Shown here: in pieces, positions 54,895-63,925 of the stretch
How the letters are laid out: each line of letters opens with the position of its first letter
Position numbering within the stretch: the stretch's first letter is position 1
Assembly (NCBI GenBank): GCA_024234875.1
Contig: JACKNM010000020.1
Location: forward strand, 1 to 64,000
Direction: 5' to 3'
From: Ectothiorhodospiraceae bacterium
Lineage (GTDB): Bacteria > Pseudomonadota > Gammaproteobacteria > HK1
DNA length: 64,000 nucleotides
Program-made: the position numbers and the translations under genes
Notes under the pieces: model-generated
Told to the model about the DNA's origin: nothing
What the model saw: only the letters and a program-made list of their open reading frames with translations
The model's database searches: none

Positions 54895-56622
54895 TCAGGC
54901 GAGCTCGCGGTCCCGGCACAGCGCCGACAGCAGCATCTCGTTCTGGCCCTTACCCGACATCATCATCGGGTAGACGTTCTCGGTCGGGTCGGTGATGACG
55001 TCGAGGAAGACGAGACGGTCGCGCATCGCGAAGGCATCGCGCAGCGCGCCCTCGACGTCCTCGGGCTTCTCCACCCGGACCCCGACGTGGCCGAAGCTCT
55101 CGGTGAGCTTGGCGAAGTCCGGCAGCGAGTCGAGGTACGAGTGCGACTCACGGCTCTCGTACATGAACTCCTGCCACTGGCGGACCATCCCGAGATAGCC
55201 GTTGTTCAGGTTGACCACCTTGATCGGGAGCCCGTACTGCTTGGCAGTGGCGAGCTCCTGGATGCACATGACGATGCTGCCCTCGCCGGTCACGCAGGCG
55301 ACGGTCGCATCGGGATGTGCGAACTGGACGCCCATCGCCGCGGGCAGGCCGAAGCCCATCGTGCCGAGTCCGCCGGAGTTGATCCAGCGCCGCGGCTTGT
55401 CGAACGGATAGAACTGCGCCGCCCACATCTGGTGCTGGCCGACGTCGGAGGCGATGTAGGCATCGCCGCCGGTCACCTCGTAGAGCTTCTGCACCACGTA
55501 CTGCGGCTTGATCCGCGGCCCGGTGCGGTCGTAACGCAGGCATTCGATGCTCTGCCACTCGCGGATCTGACGCCACCACTGCTCGACCGCGGCGCGGTCG
55601 GGCTCGCGGCTGGACTCGGCCAGCATCGCGTTCATGTCGCGCAGCACACTGCGCACCGAGCCGACGATCGGCACCTGGACCTTCACGGTCTTGGCGATCG
55701 ACGCCGGGTCGATGTCGATGTGGATGATCTTGGCGCCGGGGCAGAACTTCTTGACGTCCCCGACCACCCGGTCGTCGAAGCGCGCACCGATGGCCAGCAG
55801 CACGTCGCAGTTGTGCATGGCCATGTTCGCCTCGTAGGTCCCGTGCATGCCGAGCATGCCGACGAAGAGCCTGTCCGTCGCCGGGTAGCCACCGAGCCCC
55901 ATGAGGGTGTTGGTGATCGGGAAACCGAGGTGCTGGGTGAGGGTCCGCAGCTCCTCGGCCGCGTCGTCGAGGACCACCCCGCCGCCGGTGTAGATCATCG
56001 GACGCTTGGCGCCGAGGAGCAGATCGATGGCCTTGCGAATCTGACCCGAGTGACCGCGGGTCACCGGGCTGTACGAGCGCATGGTGATGTCGCGCGGGTA
56101 CTCGTACGGAATCTTGATGTCGGGATGGGTCACGTCCTTCGGCACGTCCACCACCACCGGGCCCGGGCGGCCGGTGGTCGCGACGTAGAACGCCTTCTTC
56201 AGGGTGACCGCGAGGTCGTGCACGTCCTTGACCAGGAAATTGTGCTTAACGCAGGGTCGGGTGATGCCGATACAGTCGACTTCCTGGAACGCGTCGCTAC
56301 CGATGGCGTTGGTCGGGACCTGGCCGGTGATGACCACCATCGGGATCGAGTCCATGTACGCGGTGGCGATGCCGGTCACCGCGTTGGTCGCCCCGGGCCC
56401 CGAGGTGACCAGGACGACACCCGGCTTGCCGGTGGCGCGGGCATAGCCGTCGGCCATGTGGGTCGCGCCCTGCTCGTGCCGGACGAGAATGTGGCGAATG
56501 TAGTTCTGCTTGTAGAGCGCGTCGTAGATGTGGAGGACCGCCCCTCCGGGGTACCCGAAGATGATCTCCACGCCCTCGTCCTTGAGGAACTGCATTATGA
56601 TCTCTGCGCCCGAGAGCTCCAC
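54895..56622 (-). CDS. ilvB: acetolactate synthase large subunit
   Basis: A 575-residue thiamine-diphosphate enzyme that makes acetolactate from pyruvate. Features: the TPP Glu in RHEQGATHMADGYARATGKPGV, the FAD domain, and the C-terminal TPP/Mg-binding TGEGSIVMCIQELATAKQYGLPIKVVNLNNGYLGMVRQW. GTG at 56622 (MELSGAEIIMQFLKDEGVEIIFGYPGG) follows GGGAG by eight bases. The frame is open to 57558 but the extra part is unlike the family. The 315 bases up to the divergent DUF4124 gene carry promoters for both. Confidence 0.96.
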   Translation of the reverse strand: MELSGAEIIMQFLKDEGVEIIFGYPGGAVLHIYDALYKQNYIRHILVRHEQGATHMADGYARATGKPGVVLVTSGPGATNAVTGIATAYMDSIPMVVITGQVPTNAIGSDAFQEVDCIGITRPCVKHNFLVKDVHDLAVTLKKAFYVATTGRPGPVVVDVPKDVTHPDIKIPYEYPRDITMRSYSPVTRGHSGQIRKAIDLLLGAKRPMIYTGGGVVLDDAAEELRTLTQHLGFPITNTLMGLGGYPATDRLFVGMLGMHGTYEANMAMHNCDVLLAIGARFDDRVVGDVKKFCPGAKIIHIDIDPASIAKTVKVQVPIVGSVRSVLRDMNAMLAESSREPDRAAVEQWWRQIREWQSIECLRYDRTGPRIKPQYVVQKLYEVTGGDAYIASDVGQHQMWAAQFYPFDKPRRWINSGGLGTMGFGLPAAMGVQFAHPDATVACVTGEGSIVMCIQELATAKQYGLPIKVVNLNNGYLGMVRQWQEFMYESRESHSYLDSLPDFAKLTESFGHVGVRVEKPEDVEGALRDAFAMRDRLVFLDVITDPTENVYPMMMSGKGQNEMLLSALCRDRELA

Positions 56623-56810
56623 CGCGATATCTCCCAACAGACCTGGCCAGCGGTCCTCGACCGGCGATTCGCCACCGAGACCACTCGGGAACGGGCGCCC
56701 CGTCCGGCGCTCGCCACGGTCACGAGGCGATGCCCGGTCGTCACCCACCTCGGGGGTCACCTCGAGGAGTGGGCGCGCACGCGCGCGAGGAGCCAGCAAA
56801 AGAATGCGCC

Positions 56811-56840
56811 AAGCTACTCGATGAGTCGTCGGGAGGTCAA
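56811..56840 (-). promoter_or_regulatory. promoter candidate of ilvB-ilvN-ilvC
   Basis: On the minus strand TTGACC (56835-56840), an 18-base spacer, and TAGCTT (56811-56816). The -35 is a 5/6 match and the -10 is weak. The leader to ilvB would be about 180 bases. No leader peptide rich in Ile, Val or Leu was found in it. Confidence 0.35.
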
Positions 56841-56871
56841 GGAAGCAGGTCGCCGAGCCGCCCGCGACGGT

Positions 56872-56900
56872 CTGAAAACCGGCATTCCCGCGTCTATAGT
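56872..56900 (+). promoter_or_regulatory. promoter candidate of the DUF4124 gene
   Basis: CTGAAA (56872-56877), a 17-base spacer and TATAGT (56895-56900, 5/6 to the -10 consensus) lie about 38 bases upstream of the ATG at 56938. Confidence 0.5.
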
Positions 56901-56937
56901 TACCGCCAGCGCAGCCGAGACTCCCTTGGAGCATCCC

Positions 56938-57393
56938 ATGTCCCGAGTCACCACCATCGCCGTCGCGCTCGCCCTCGCCACCGCCGTGGCGTCGAGCCCG
57001 GCGCTCGCCAAGCTCTACAAGTGGGTGGACGAGAACGGCAACGTCACCTACTCCGAGCGCAAGCCACCGGACACCAAGGCGCAGGAGATCGAGCTGCGTG
57101 GCGTGAAGCCGGCGAACCCCGATGCCGCCAGCGAGCTCGAGGATCTGCGCGACCGCAGCGACGCCTCCCGCAAGGATCGTGAGTTCGCCCGTACCGTGGC
57201 CGAGGAGCAGCGCGAGCGCGACGAGCGAATCAAGAAGAACTGCGAGATCGCGCGGGAGAACATGCGGGTGCTCGAGAACGCGCCGCGAGTCCAGGCCACC
57301 GACGACAAGGGCAACCCCTACTTCCTCGACCCGTCGCAGACCGAGTCCCGCAAGGCGGAGACCGCGCAGCAGATCCAGCAATACTGCAACTGA
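56938..57393 (+). CDS. DUF4124 domain-containing exported protein
   Basis: A 151-residue periplasmic protein. The signal peptide (about 1-24, cleaved after PALA) is followed by the DUF4124 motif KLYKWVDENGNVTYSERKPPD and a charged coiled-coil region (about 60-110, EDLRDRSDASRKDREFARTVAEEQRERDERIKKNCE), with two Cys (one in KNCE, one three residues from the end) that may form a disulfide. DUF4124 proteins are common in gammaproteobacteria; function unknown. It diverges from ilvB. Confidence 0.85.
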   Translation: MSRVTTIAVALALATAVASSPALAKLYKWVDENGNVTYSERKPPDTKAQEIELRGVKPANPDAASELEDLRDRSDASRKDREFARTVAEEQRERDERIKKNCEIARENMRVLENAPRVQATDDKGNPYFLDPSQTESRKAETAQQIQQYCN

Positions 57394-57590
57394 GCCTCCG
57401 GGGCCGCGTTCCGAGGGGACGGGCACCGCCTGGCGGCGGAGCCCGCAGACATGCTCGGGACAGGCCAGTCCCCGACCCACCTCCCCGCCACCGGCGCTGC
57501 CCGCCGGGGCATCGCGCGGGCTAGAATCCGGAGCCTGCCGCGCGCGGCGCGGCGACACCCTCAGATGTCCAAGCTCCGGAGACCGCCCGC

Positions 57591-59309
57591 ATGCGCGTGA
57601 CCCAGACCCTGCTCGCCACCCTGAAGGAGAACCCGGCCGACGCCGAGGTGGTGAGCCACCAGCTCATGCTGCGCGCGGGCCTCATCCGGGGACTCGCCTC
57701 CGGCCTCTACACCTGGCTGCCACTCGGCATGCGCACCCTGCGCAAGGTCGAGCGCATCGTGCGCGAGGAGATGGACGGCGCCGGGGCGCAGGAGGTGTTC
57801 ATGCCGGCGGTGCAGCCGGCGGAGCTGTGGGAGGAGTCGGGTCGCTGGGGGAACTTCGGCCCGGAGCTGCTGCGCATTCGCGATCGCCACGACCGCGAGT
57901 TCTGCATCGGCCCGACCCACGAGGAGGTCATCACCGATCTGGCTCGGCGCGAGATCCGCAGCTACCGGCAGCTGCCGCTGAACCTCTACCAGATCCAGAC
58001 CAAGTTCCGTGACGAGATCCGCCCGCGCTTCGGCGTGATGCGCTCGCGCGAGTTCATCATGAAGGACGCCTACTCCTTCGACCTCGGCCTCGAGCAGCAC
58101 CAGGCGAGCTACCAGGCGATGTACGACGCCTACTCGCGGATCTTCGCCCGCATGGGCCTGGACTTCCGGGTCGTCGAGGCCGACTCCGGCGCCATCGGCG
58201 GCAGCCGCTCGCACGAGTTCCACGTGCTGGCGGCCTCCGGCGAGGACGCCATCGCGTTCAGCCCCGGCGGCTTCGCCGCCAACGTGGAGATGGTGCCGTG
58301 CGCGGCGCCGAAGACGGCCCGCCCGGCCCCGGGGGTGGCGATGCGCACCGTCCCGACGCCGGGCGTGCACACCATCGCCGAGCTGGCCACGAGTCTCGAC
58401 GTCGCGCCCGCCGCCTGCCTGAAGACGCTGTTGGTCGAGGGGTCTGACGGCGGGCTCGTCGCGCTGTGCCTGCGCGGTGACCACGACCTGAACGTGATCA
58501 AGGCCGGGCGCCTCGCCGAGGTCGCGACCCCGGTCACCTTCGCGCGCCCCGAGCGCATCCGCGAGGTGGTCGGCTGCTCGCCCGGCTCGTTGGGGCCGGT
58601 GGGCTTGCCGATCGCGGTGATCGCGGATCACGCGGCGGCGGCGCTCGGTGGCTTCGTGTGCGGCGCGAACCGCGATGGCGAGCACCTCGCCGACGTCGCC
58701 TGGGAGCGCGACCTGCCGGCGCCGGCGACCGCCGATCTCCGCAACGCGGTGGAGGGCGATCCGAGCCCGGACGGCAGCGGGGCGTTGTCGATCGCCCGCG
58801 GCATCGAGGTCGGGCACGTGTTCCAGCTCGGCACCAAGTACAGCGAGTCGATGGGCGCGGCGGTGCTCGACGAGCAGGGGCAGTCGACCAGCCTGTTCAT
58901 GGGGTGCTACGGCATCGGGGTGACGCGGGTGGTCGCGGCCGCGATCGAGCAGAACCACGACGAGGCGGGGATCGTCTGGCCGACGGCGCTCGCGCCGTTC
59001 CACGTCACGGTGCTGCCGATGAACATGCACAAGTCCCACCGGTTGCGCGATGCGGTCGACACGCTCTACGAGCAACTGGTCGAGGCCGGGCTCGAGGTGC
59101 TGCTCGACGACCGCTCGGTCCGCCCGGGCGTGATGTTCGCCGACGCCGATCTGATCGGTATCCCCTACCGCCTGATCCTCGGCGAGCGTGGGCTCGACGC
59201 CGGTCAGATCGAGCTCAAGCTGCGCCGCGGCGGCGAGGTCGAGACCATCCCCCTGGCCGACGCGGCGCGGATCGTCGCCGACCGGGTGGCCGAGGATCTC
59301 GCGGGCTGA
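57591..59309 (+). CDS. proS: prolyl-tRNA synthetase
   Basis: A 572-residue bacterial-type (ProS type 1) class II synthetase. Motif 1 region (GLASGLYTWLPLGMRTLRKVERIVREEMD), motif 2 (FRDEIRPRFGVMRSREFIMKDAYSFD), an INS editing domain (about 230-380) and motif 3 (SLFMGCYGIGVTRVVAAAIEQ) are all intact, followed by an anticodon-binding domain. The start is the ATG at 57591. TAGAAT at 57522-57527 may be its -10. It is followed three bases later by a lytic transglycosylase gene. Confidence 0.97.
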   Translation: MRVTQTLLATLKENPADAEVVSHQLMLRAGLIRGLASGLYTWLPLGMRTLRKVERIVREEMDGAGAQEVFMPAVQPAELWEESGRWGNFGPELLRIRDRHDREFCIGPTHEEVITDLARREIRSYRQLPLNLYQIQTKFRDEIRPRFGVMRSREFIMKDAYSFDLGLEQHQASYQAMYDAYSRIFARMGLDFRVVEADSGAIGGSRSHEFHVLAASGEDAIAFSPGGFAANVEMVPCAAPKTARPAPGVAMRTVPTPGVHTIAELATSLDVAPAACLKTLLVEGSDGGLVALCLRGDHDLNVIKAGRLAEVATPVTFARPERIREVVGCSPGSLGPVGLPIAVIADHAAAALGGFVCGANRDGEHLADVAWERDLPAPATADLRNAVEGDPSPDGSGALSIARGIEVGHVFQLGTKYSESMGAAVLDEQGQSTSLFMGCYGIGVTRVVAAAIEQNHDEAGIVWPTALAPFHVTVLPMNMHKSHRLRDAVDTLYEQLVEAGLEVLLDDRSVRPGVMFADADLIGIPYRLILGERGLDAGQIELKLRRGGEVETIPLADAARIVADRVAEDLAG

Positions 59310-59312
59310 CCC

Positions 59313-59900
59313 GTGGTGGTCGGGGCGCGGACCCGAATCGTCCTCGCCGGGGCGCTCGCCACCGGGCTCTGCGCGAGCACCACCCTGGCTGCCACCATCG
59401 AGCGCCCGGACGACACGCTCCGGGCGCTGCTCATCGAGGCCATCGCGCACGCCGACAGCTTCGAGGACCGCTTCGACGCCGAGGTCTGGCTGATGGACAT
59501 GTCCGGCCGGCTCTCGGCGCGGATGCCCGACCCGCGTGAGCGGCTCGTACTGCTACGCCACGTGCACCGCGAGGCGAGTCGAACCGGCCTTCCACCCGAG
59601 CTCGTGCTCGCGGTGATCGAGGTCGAGAGCAACTTCGACCGCTTCGCCATCTCCGAGGCCGGCGCGCGAGGGCTGATGCAGATCATGCCGTTCTGGCTCG
59701 ACGAGATCGGGCGTCCGAACGACAACCTGTTCCACGTCGCGACCAACCTGCGCTTCGGATGCACCATCCTGCGCCACTACCTCGACCGCGAGCGCGGCCG
59801 GCTCGGGCGCGCGCTCGCGCGCTACAACGGCAGCCTCGGCAAGACGTGGTATCCCGAGCGGGTGTTCCGTGCCATGCGGGTGCGCTGGTTCACGCCCTGA
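59313..59900 (+). CDS. lytic transglycosylase (SLT domain)
   Basis: A 195-residue exported murein hydrolase-type protein. An N-terminal signal (VGARTRIVLAGALATGLCASTTLA) precedes a helical spacer and a C-terminal SLT domain. The catalytic Glu lies in LAVIEVESNFDRFAISEAGARGLMQIMP; NLRFGCTILRHYLD and ALARYNGSLGKTWYPERV complete the fold. The GTG start at 59313 is three bases after the proS stop, the same pairing seen in related gammaproteobacteria. Confidence 0.9.
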   Translation: MVVGARTRIVLAGALATGLCASTTLAATIERPDDTLRALLIEAIAHADSFEDRFDAEVWLMDMSGRLSARMPDPRERLVLLRHVHREASRTGLPPELVLAVIEVESNFDRFAISEAGARGLMQIMPFWLDEIGRPNDNLFHVATNLRFGCTILRHYLDRERGRLGRALARYNGSLGKTWYPERVFRAMRVRWFTP

Positions 59901-59919
59901 GCCGGGAGTGCAGGAGCGC

Positions 59920-60225
59920 TCAGCGCGTGGTGAAGCCGGCCGGTGGCTCCGCGTCGACCGGCTCGCAGGCGACCGCGGTGACCTTCGCGAGCGGCGGCCC
60001 TCGGTGCAGCCAGGTCTGCAAGGCATCGAGTGCGGCGGCCGGGCCGCAGGCGAGGACCTCGACCCGTCCGTCGGACAGGTTCACCGCGTGGCCGGTCAAC
60101 CCGAGGCCGCGTGCGCGATCGCGCGTCGAGGCCCGGAACCAGACCCCCTGCACGCGCCCCGAGACCATGTACCGCCGGCACTCCACCAGCTCCGCGCGCC
60201 CGCCGGCGTCGGCCGAGCCGGTCAC
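59920..60225 (-). CDS. acylphosphatase
   Basis: A 101-residue acylphosphatase, which hydrolyses carboxyl-phosphate bonds in acyl phosphates. The catalytic Arg (VSGRVQGVWFRAST) and Asn (GHAVNLSDGRVEVLACGP) are both present. The GTG start at 60225 overlaps the DUF4398 stop (GTGA). Confidence 0.92.
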   Translation of the reverse strand: MTGSADAGGRAELVECRRYMVSGRVQGVWFRASTRDRARGLGLTGHAVNLSDGRVEVLACGPAAALDALQTWLHRGPPLAKVTAVACEPVDAEPPAGFTTR

Positions 60226-60731
60226 CGTAGCGCCGCCCGACCGCGCTCGAGCGCCGCGAGCGCCGCCGCGTCCTCGCCGGCGCTGGCCGCCGAGCGCGCC
60301 TCGGCGAGGGCCGCGCGCGCGGCGCCGAGATCGCGTCCTCCGCCCTCGGCGTCACGAATTGCCTCGGCGAGAGCCGTCACCCCCCGCGAGACCTCCCCGG
60401 CGCGAAGTGCGTTGGCATGCGCTGCCTCGGCGTCGCGCCGGGCGACGCGGTAATCACCCTGCTCGATCGACGCGACCGCGCGGGCGAGCGCCTGCTCCGC
60501 CTCGCGCAAGGTGCGCGGCACCACCTGCTCCGCCCCCGCATCGCGGGCGGCGCGAATGGCGAGGCGGGCATCACTCATCTCCTGGGTCGGCAAGGCGGCA
60601 CAACCGCCCAACGCCGCCGCCGAGACGAGCAGCACGGCCCGCAGCGAGGCGCACCCCGACCACCGCCGCGCGGCGGAAGGCCAGAGGGATGGAGAGGAAT
60701 TCGCTCTCGAGGCGGGCACCGAATGCGTCAC
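60222..60731 (-). CDS. DUF4398 lipoprotein
   Basis: A 169-residue predicted lipoprotein. The lipobox LGGC (Cys44) ends the signal segment (RAVLLVSAAALGGC). The mature part is a helical, Ala/Glu/Arg-rich repeat of the DUF4398 type (MSDARLAIRAARDAGAEQVVPRTLREAEQALARA), resembling the N-terminal region of OmpA-linked envelope proteins. Start GTG at 60731. It is translationally coupled to acylphosphatase. Function unknown. Confidence 0.8.
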   Translation of the reverse strand: MTHSVPASRANSSPSLWPSAARRWSGCASLRAVLLVSAAALGGCAALPTQEMSDARLAIRAARDAGAEQVVPRTLREAEQALARAVASIEQGDYRVARRDAEAAHANALRAGEVSRGVTALAEAIRDAEGGGRDLGAARAALAEARSAASAGEDAAALAALERGRAALR

Positions 60732-61025
60732 CTGGCAGGGGCCGGCGACGCTAGCATCGGCTCGCGAATCGTGTCAACGCGGCCCGGCGCGGGCGCTCGC
60801 CCACCCGACGTTCGCCGTGGTCGCACCACTCCGCCACCACCACGAGGGCCGCCTCGAGGCGAAAAACCAGATGGACTTTCAATGGATTACCGCCTCCTCG
60901 CCAGCGGCGGGCGACGCCGGGCGCCGACGCGTCCCGAGGCCGTCGCGAGGTGTCTACAATGCGCGCCTTCGGTGCCGCGCCACGCGGGCGCCGAGCCGCT
61001 CCGCAGTCACCGAGGAACCGCGACG

Positions 61026-61373
61026 ATGGACGTGACCATCCTCCACAACCCGCGCTGCAGCAAGTCGCGGGCAACCCTCGCCCTGCTCGAGGCCCGCGGC
61101 ATCCGGCCGACGGTCGTCGAGTACCTGAAGACCCCGCCGTCGACCACCGAGCTGCGCCGAATCCTCGCGCTGCTCGGCCTCGCGCCGCGCGACCTCATGC
61201 GCAAGAAGGAGGCGCCCTACGCCGAGCTCGGGCTCGACGACCCCTCGCTCGACGCCGATGCCCTGCTCGCGGCGATGCACGACCACCCGATCCTCATCGA
61301 GCGCCCGGTGGTCCTCGCCAACGGCAAGGCCGCCCTCGGCCGGCCTCCCGAGCAAGTCCTCGAGATCCTCTGA
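61026..61373 (+). CDS. arsC: ArsC-family arsenate reductase (glutaredoxin type)
   Basis: A 115-residue ArsC/Spx-fold protein of the YffB/ArsC group. The catalytic Cys11 lies in HNPRCSKSRATL; the C-terminal motif HPILIERPVVLANGKAALGRPPEQVLEIL carries the Arg residues of the active site (ERPVV). It reduces arsenate with glutathione and glutaredoxin in characterised relatives. No ars operon adjoins; the wrbA pairing is a housekeeping arrangement, so arsenate resistance is not proven. TACAAT at 60955-60960 may be its -10. Confidence 0.9.
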   Translation: MDVTILHNPRCSKSRATLALLEARGIRPTVVEYLKTPPSTTELRRILALLGLAPRDLMRKKEAPYAELGLDDPSLDADALLAAMHDHPILIERPVVLANGKAALGRPPEQVLEIL

Positions 61374-61378
61374 CACCG

Positions 61379-61984
61379 ATGGCAGAGATCCTGGTCCTCT
61401 ACTACAGCCGCCACGGTAACGTCGCGCGCATGGCGCGCCTGGTGGCGCGAGGTGTCGAATCGGTCGCCGGGGCGACCGCGCGCCTGCGCACCGTGCCATC
61501 GGTCTCGCCGGTGACCGAGGCCACCGCCCCGCCGGTTCCGGACAGTGGCCCACCGTACTGCACGCAGCACGATCTGACCGCGTGCGACGGCCTGGCACTC
61601 GGCAGTCCGACCCGATTCGGCGCCATGGCCGCACCGTTGAAGGCCTTCCTCGAGACCACCAGCGCGCAGTGGCTGTCCGGCACGCTGGCCGGCAAGCCGG
61701 GCGGCGTGTTCACCTCCACCGCGAGCCTGCACGGGGGGCAGGAGACGACGCTGCTCGGGATGATGATCCCGCTGCTCCATCACGGGATGGTGATCGTCGG
61801 GCTGCCGTACTCCGAGCCGGAGCTGAGCCAGACCACCAGCGGGGGCACTCCGTACGGTCCGAGCCACGTCGCCGGTGCCGACGCGAGCCGCGCCGTCGAC
61901 GCGACCGAGGCCCGACTCTGCGAGGCGCTCGGTGCCCGCATCGCACGCGTCGCGATTGCGCTGAGCCACGGCCCCTGCCGGTAG
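61379..61984 (+). CDS. wrbA: NAD(P)H:quinone oxidoreductase, WrbA family
   Basis: A 201-residue flavodoxin-like quinone reductase. FMN-binding motif YYSRHGNVARMARLV; the WrbA signature GLALGSPTRFGAMAAPLKAFLETT, GKPGGVFTSTASLHGGQETTLLGM and the C-terminal PYGPSHVAG are present. It starts five bases after the arsC stop. In relatives a DUF2069 gene often follows before hda; here none is seen in the 107-base gap. Confidence 0.93.
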   Translation: MAEILVLYYSRHGNVARMARLVARGVESVAGATARLRTVPSVSPVTEATAPPVPDSGPPYCTQHDLTACDGLALGSPTRFGAMAAPLKAFLETTSAQWLSGTLAGKPGGVFTSTASLHGGQETTLLGMMIPLLHHGMVIVGLPYSEPELSQTTSGGTPYGPSHVAGADASRAVDATEARLCEALGARIARVAIALSHGPCR

Positions 61985-62091
61985 GGGCGGGTCCCCGGGC
62001 GCGCCCGAACCCCGCCTGCCGCGACGCCCGTCGGCGCGGATCGCGGCGGACGGTGCGGCCACCGGACATCGCTGCCCGGCGTGGACCGACC

Positions 62092-62835
62092 CTATCCCTC
62101 GCCCGGCTCGCCTCGCGCCATCACCTCGCGGACGAAGGGAACGGTGAGCTGGCGCCGAGCCGCCAGGGCCTCCCGGTCGAGCCGGTCGAGGAGCCCGACC
62201 AGCGCCGGCAGGTCGCGGCTGTGGCGTTGCAGCACGTAGCGGCCGACATCGTCGTCGATGCGCAGCCCCCGGGTCAGCGCGTGTCGGCGAAGCGCCGCCA
62301 GACGGGTCGCGTCGTCGAGAGGACGCAGCCGGAGCACCAGCGCCGCCGCGAACCGCGATGCCAGGTCGGGCAGGGAGAAGCCACAGGCAGACGGCGCCGC
62401 CGCCGCCGTCAGCACCAGGGTGCGGGCGCCGGCGTCGAGCGCGTTGAAGAGATGGAACAGGGCCTCTTCCCACTGCGCGGCCCCGGCCACGCGGTCGACA
62501 TCGTCGATGCAGACGAGGTCGAGTGCGCCGAGCCCGTCGAGGATGGCGGGCGCGAGTGATGCGGCGCCCGCCAGCGGTACGACCCCGACGCGACGGTCGT
62601 GCTCGGCCGCGCGCGCGCAGCAGGCCTCGAGCAGGTGCGACTTGCCGCTGCCCGGGCTGCCCCAGACGAACACGACCCGTCGTCCGGCACCCGCTGCAAC
62701 CGCCTCCAGAGTGCGCGCCGCCTCGGCGTTCGGGCCCGGCTCGAAGGTCGCGAAGCGCCCGCCGGAGCGCCACCGCAGCAGCAGGGGAAGCTGCTCGGGA
62801 CGCCCGTCGCGAGTGGTCGCGTTCGACACTGGCAT
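62092..62835 (-). CDS. hda: DnaA-related regulatory inactivator Hda
   Basis: A 247-residue AAA+ protein that with the DNA-loaded sliding clamp triggers DnaA-ATP hydrolysis. The N-terminal clamp-binding motif is QLPLLLRWR; Walker A VWGSPGSGKSHLL; Walker B LDLVCIDDVDRV; and sensor segments with RHSRDLPALVGLLDRLDREAL, the family C-terminal motif. It follows a DUF2066 gene as in other gammaproteobacteria. Confidence 0.92.
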   Translation of the reverse strand: MPVSNATTRDGRPEQLPLLLRWRSGGRFATFEPGPNAEAARTLEAVAAGAGRRVVFVWGSPGSGKSHLLEACCARAAEHDRRVGVVPLAGAASLAPAILDGLGALDLVCIDDVDRVAGAAQWEEALFHLFNALDAGARTLVLTAAAAPSACGFSLPDLASRFAAALVLRLRPLDDATRLAALRRHALTRGLRIDDDVGRYVLQRHSRDLPALVGLLDRLDREALAARRQLTVPFVREVMARGEPGEG

Positions 62836-62875
62836 GGGGTTCGGCGCTGGATGGCGGGGCGACGGTGCCCGCCGC

Positions 62876-63925
62876 TCACCGTATCAGACGCAGGCGCAAC
62901 CGGCCGTCGGCCGCGAGCTCGCCGTCCGGCACGACCACGCCGCCGAGCGCCGCGAGCTGGCGCAGACGCTCGGCGCCACCGCGCGCCTCGACGTCCAGCC
63001 ACAGTCGATCGTCGCCCATGCGCACCACCGACACCGCGGACACCCCATCCATGGCCTCGAGATGACGCATGACCCGCGCGTAGTGCTCGAGCGACGAGAC
63101 GCCGGCGACCTCGACCGACACCGTGCTCGCCTCCAGCGGCGCGCTCGCCGCACCGGAGTAACGCGCGGCGAGTCGATCGGCCATCGCGTCCGCCACTTCC
63201 TGCATCAGCAGCTCGGGTACCGCCGCCGTCACCTCGAACCGCTCCACCGCGTCGGGGAGCCTGAGCACGAACCGCCCGGCCCAGCCGGCGGACACCGCAC
63301 GCATCCGTCCCGCGAGGGTCGCCTCGGTCTGATAGCGCGCGCTCGCCTCGCGAAGCGCCTCGTCCTTCCCCGCCCAGACGCCCTCGGCATCGACCCGCAT
63401 CCGGTCCTCGAGGTCGAGCAGCGGCATCACCACCGGCAGACCGCGGTCGGCCGCGCTCGAAACCAGGGCGGTGGCGAGCGTCGGCTCCTCGTCGGCCCCG
63501 ACCAGTCGACGCTCACCGTCGCGCTCGATGGCGAGCCAGGCGGTCATCGACGGCCGCACGCGCCCCCACACCGGCAGCCCGGCCTCGGCCAGCAACCTGT
63601 CGACCAGCTCCGGGTCGAAGCGCGCCCACAAACGTGATGCCGCACCGCCCTGGCGCTGCTCGAACTGCTGCACGAAGCGCCCCGGCGTCCCCACCGCCTC
63701 GGCGATCGCCGGCGCGTCACCGAGCTCGCGCCGGCCACTGACCTTGACCAGCACCGCGCGCAGGGCACGTCCGAGCGCCTCGACGTGGGCTGCCTCGCCC
63801 TCGGCGGTGATCGGCGCCTCGGCGTCGTACAGGTCGAGGACCTCCACTGCATGCGCGGGGATGGCGCAGGCGAGGGCGACCGCCGGCAGCAGCCGACGCA
63901 AGCAGGAACGGACGAGGTCGAGCAT
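62876..63925 (-). CDS. DUF2066 exported protein
   Basis: A 349-residue protein with a signal peptide (LLPAVALACAIPAHA) and the DUF2066 domain (LVKVSGRRELGDAPAIAEAV near residue 58). It is conserved next to hda in gammaproteobacteria, with 40 bases between the two genes here. Function unknown; periplasmic location is inferred from the signal. The last 75 bases of the window hold nothing I can support. Confidence 0.87.
   Translation of the reverse strand: MLDLVRSCLRRLLPAVALACAIPAHAVEVLDLYDAEAPITAEGEAAHVEALGRALRAVLVKVSGRRELGDAPAIAEAVGTPGRFVQQFEQRQGGAASRLWARFDPELVDRLLAEAGLPVWGRVRPSMTAWLAIERDGERRLVGADEEPTLATALVSSAADRGLPVVMPLLDLEDRMRVDAEGVWAGKDEALREASARYQTEATLAGRMRAVSAGWAGRFVLRLPDAVERFEVTAAVPELLMQEVADAMADRLAARYSGAASAPLEASTVSVEVAGVSSLEHYARVMRHLEAMDGVSAVSVVRMGDDRLWLDVEARGGAERLRQLAALGGVVVPDGELAADGRLRLRLIR

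Noticed and set aside
54841..56622. Branched-chain amino acid attenuator leader peptide upstream of ilvB.
   Set aside because: I found no short frame rich in Ile, Val or Leu codons with a following terminator in the 315-base upstream gap.
56797..56814. Possible sigma-54 promoter upstream of ilvB (minus-strand TTGGCGCATTCTTTTGCT).
   Set aside because: GG and GC are 11, not 10, bases apart, and sigma-54 does not tolerate this spacing well. A sigma-70-type pair lies nearby.
61026..61984. arsC plus wrbA read as an arsenic-resistance island.
   Set aside because: There is no ArsR, ArsB/Acr3 or other ars gene nearby, and the arsC-wrbA-hda order is a common housekeeping arrangement.
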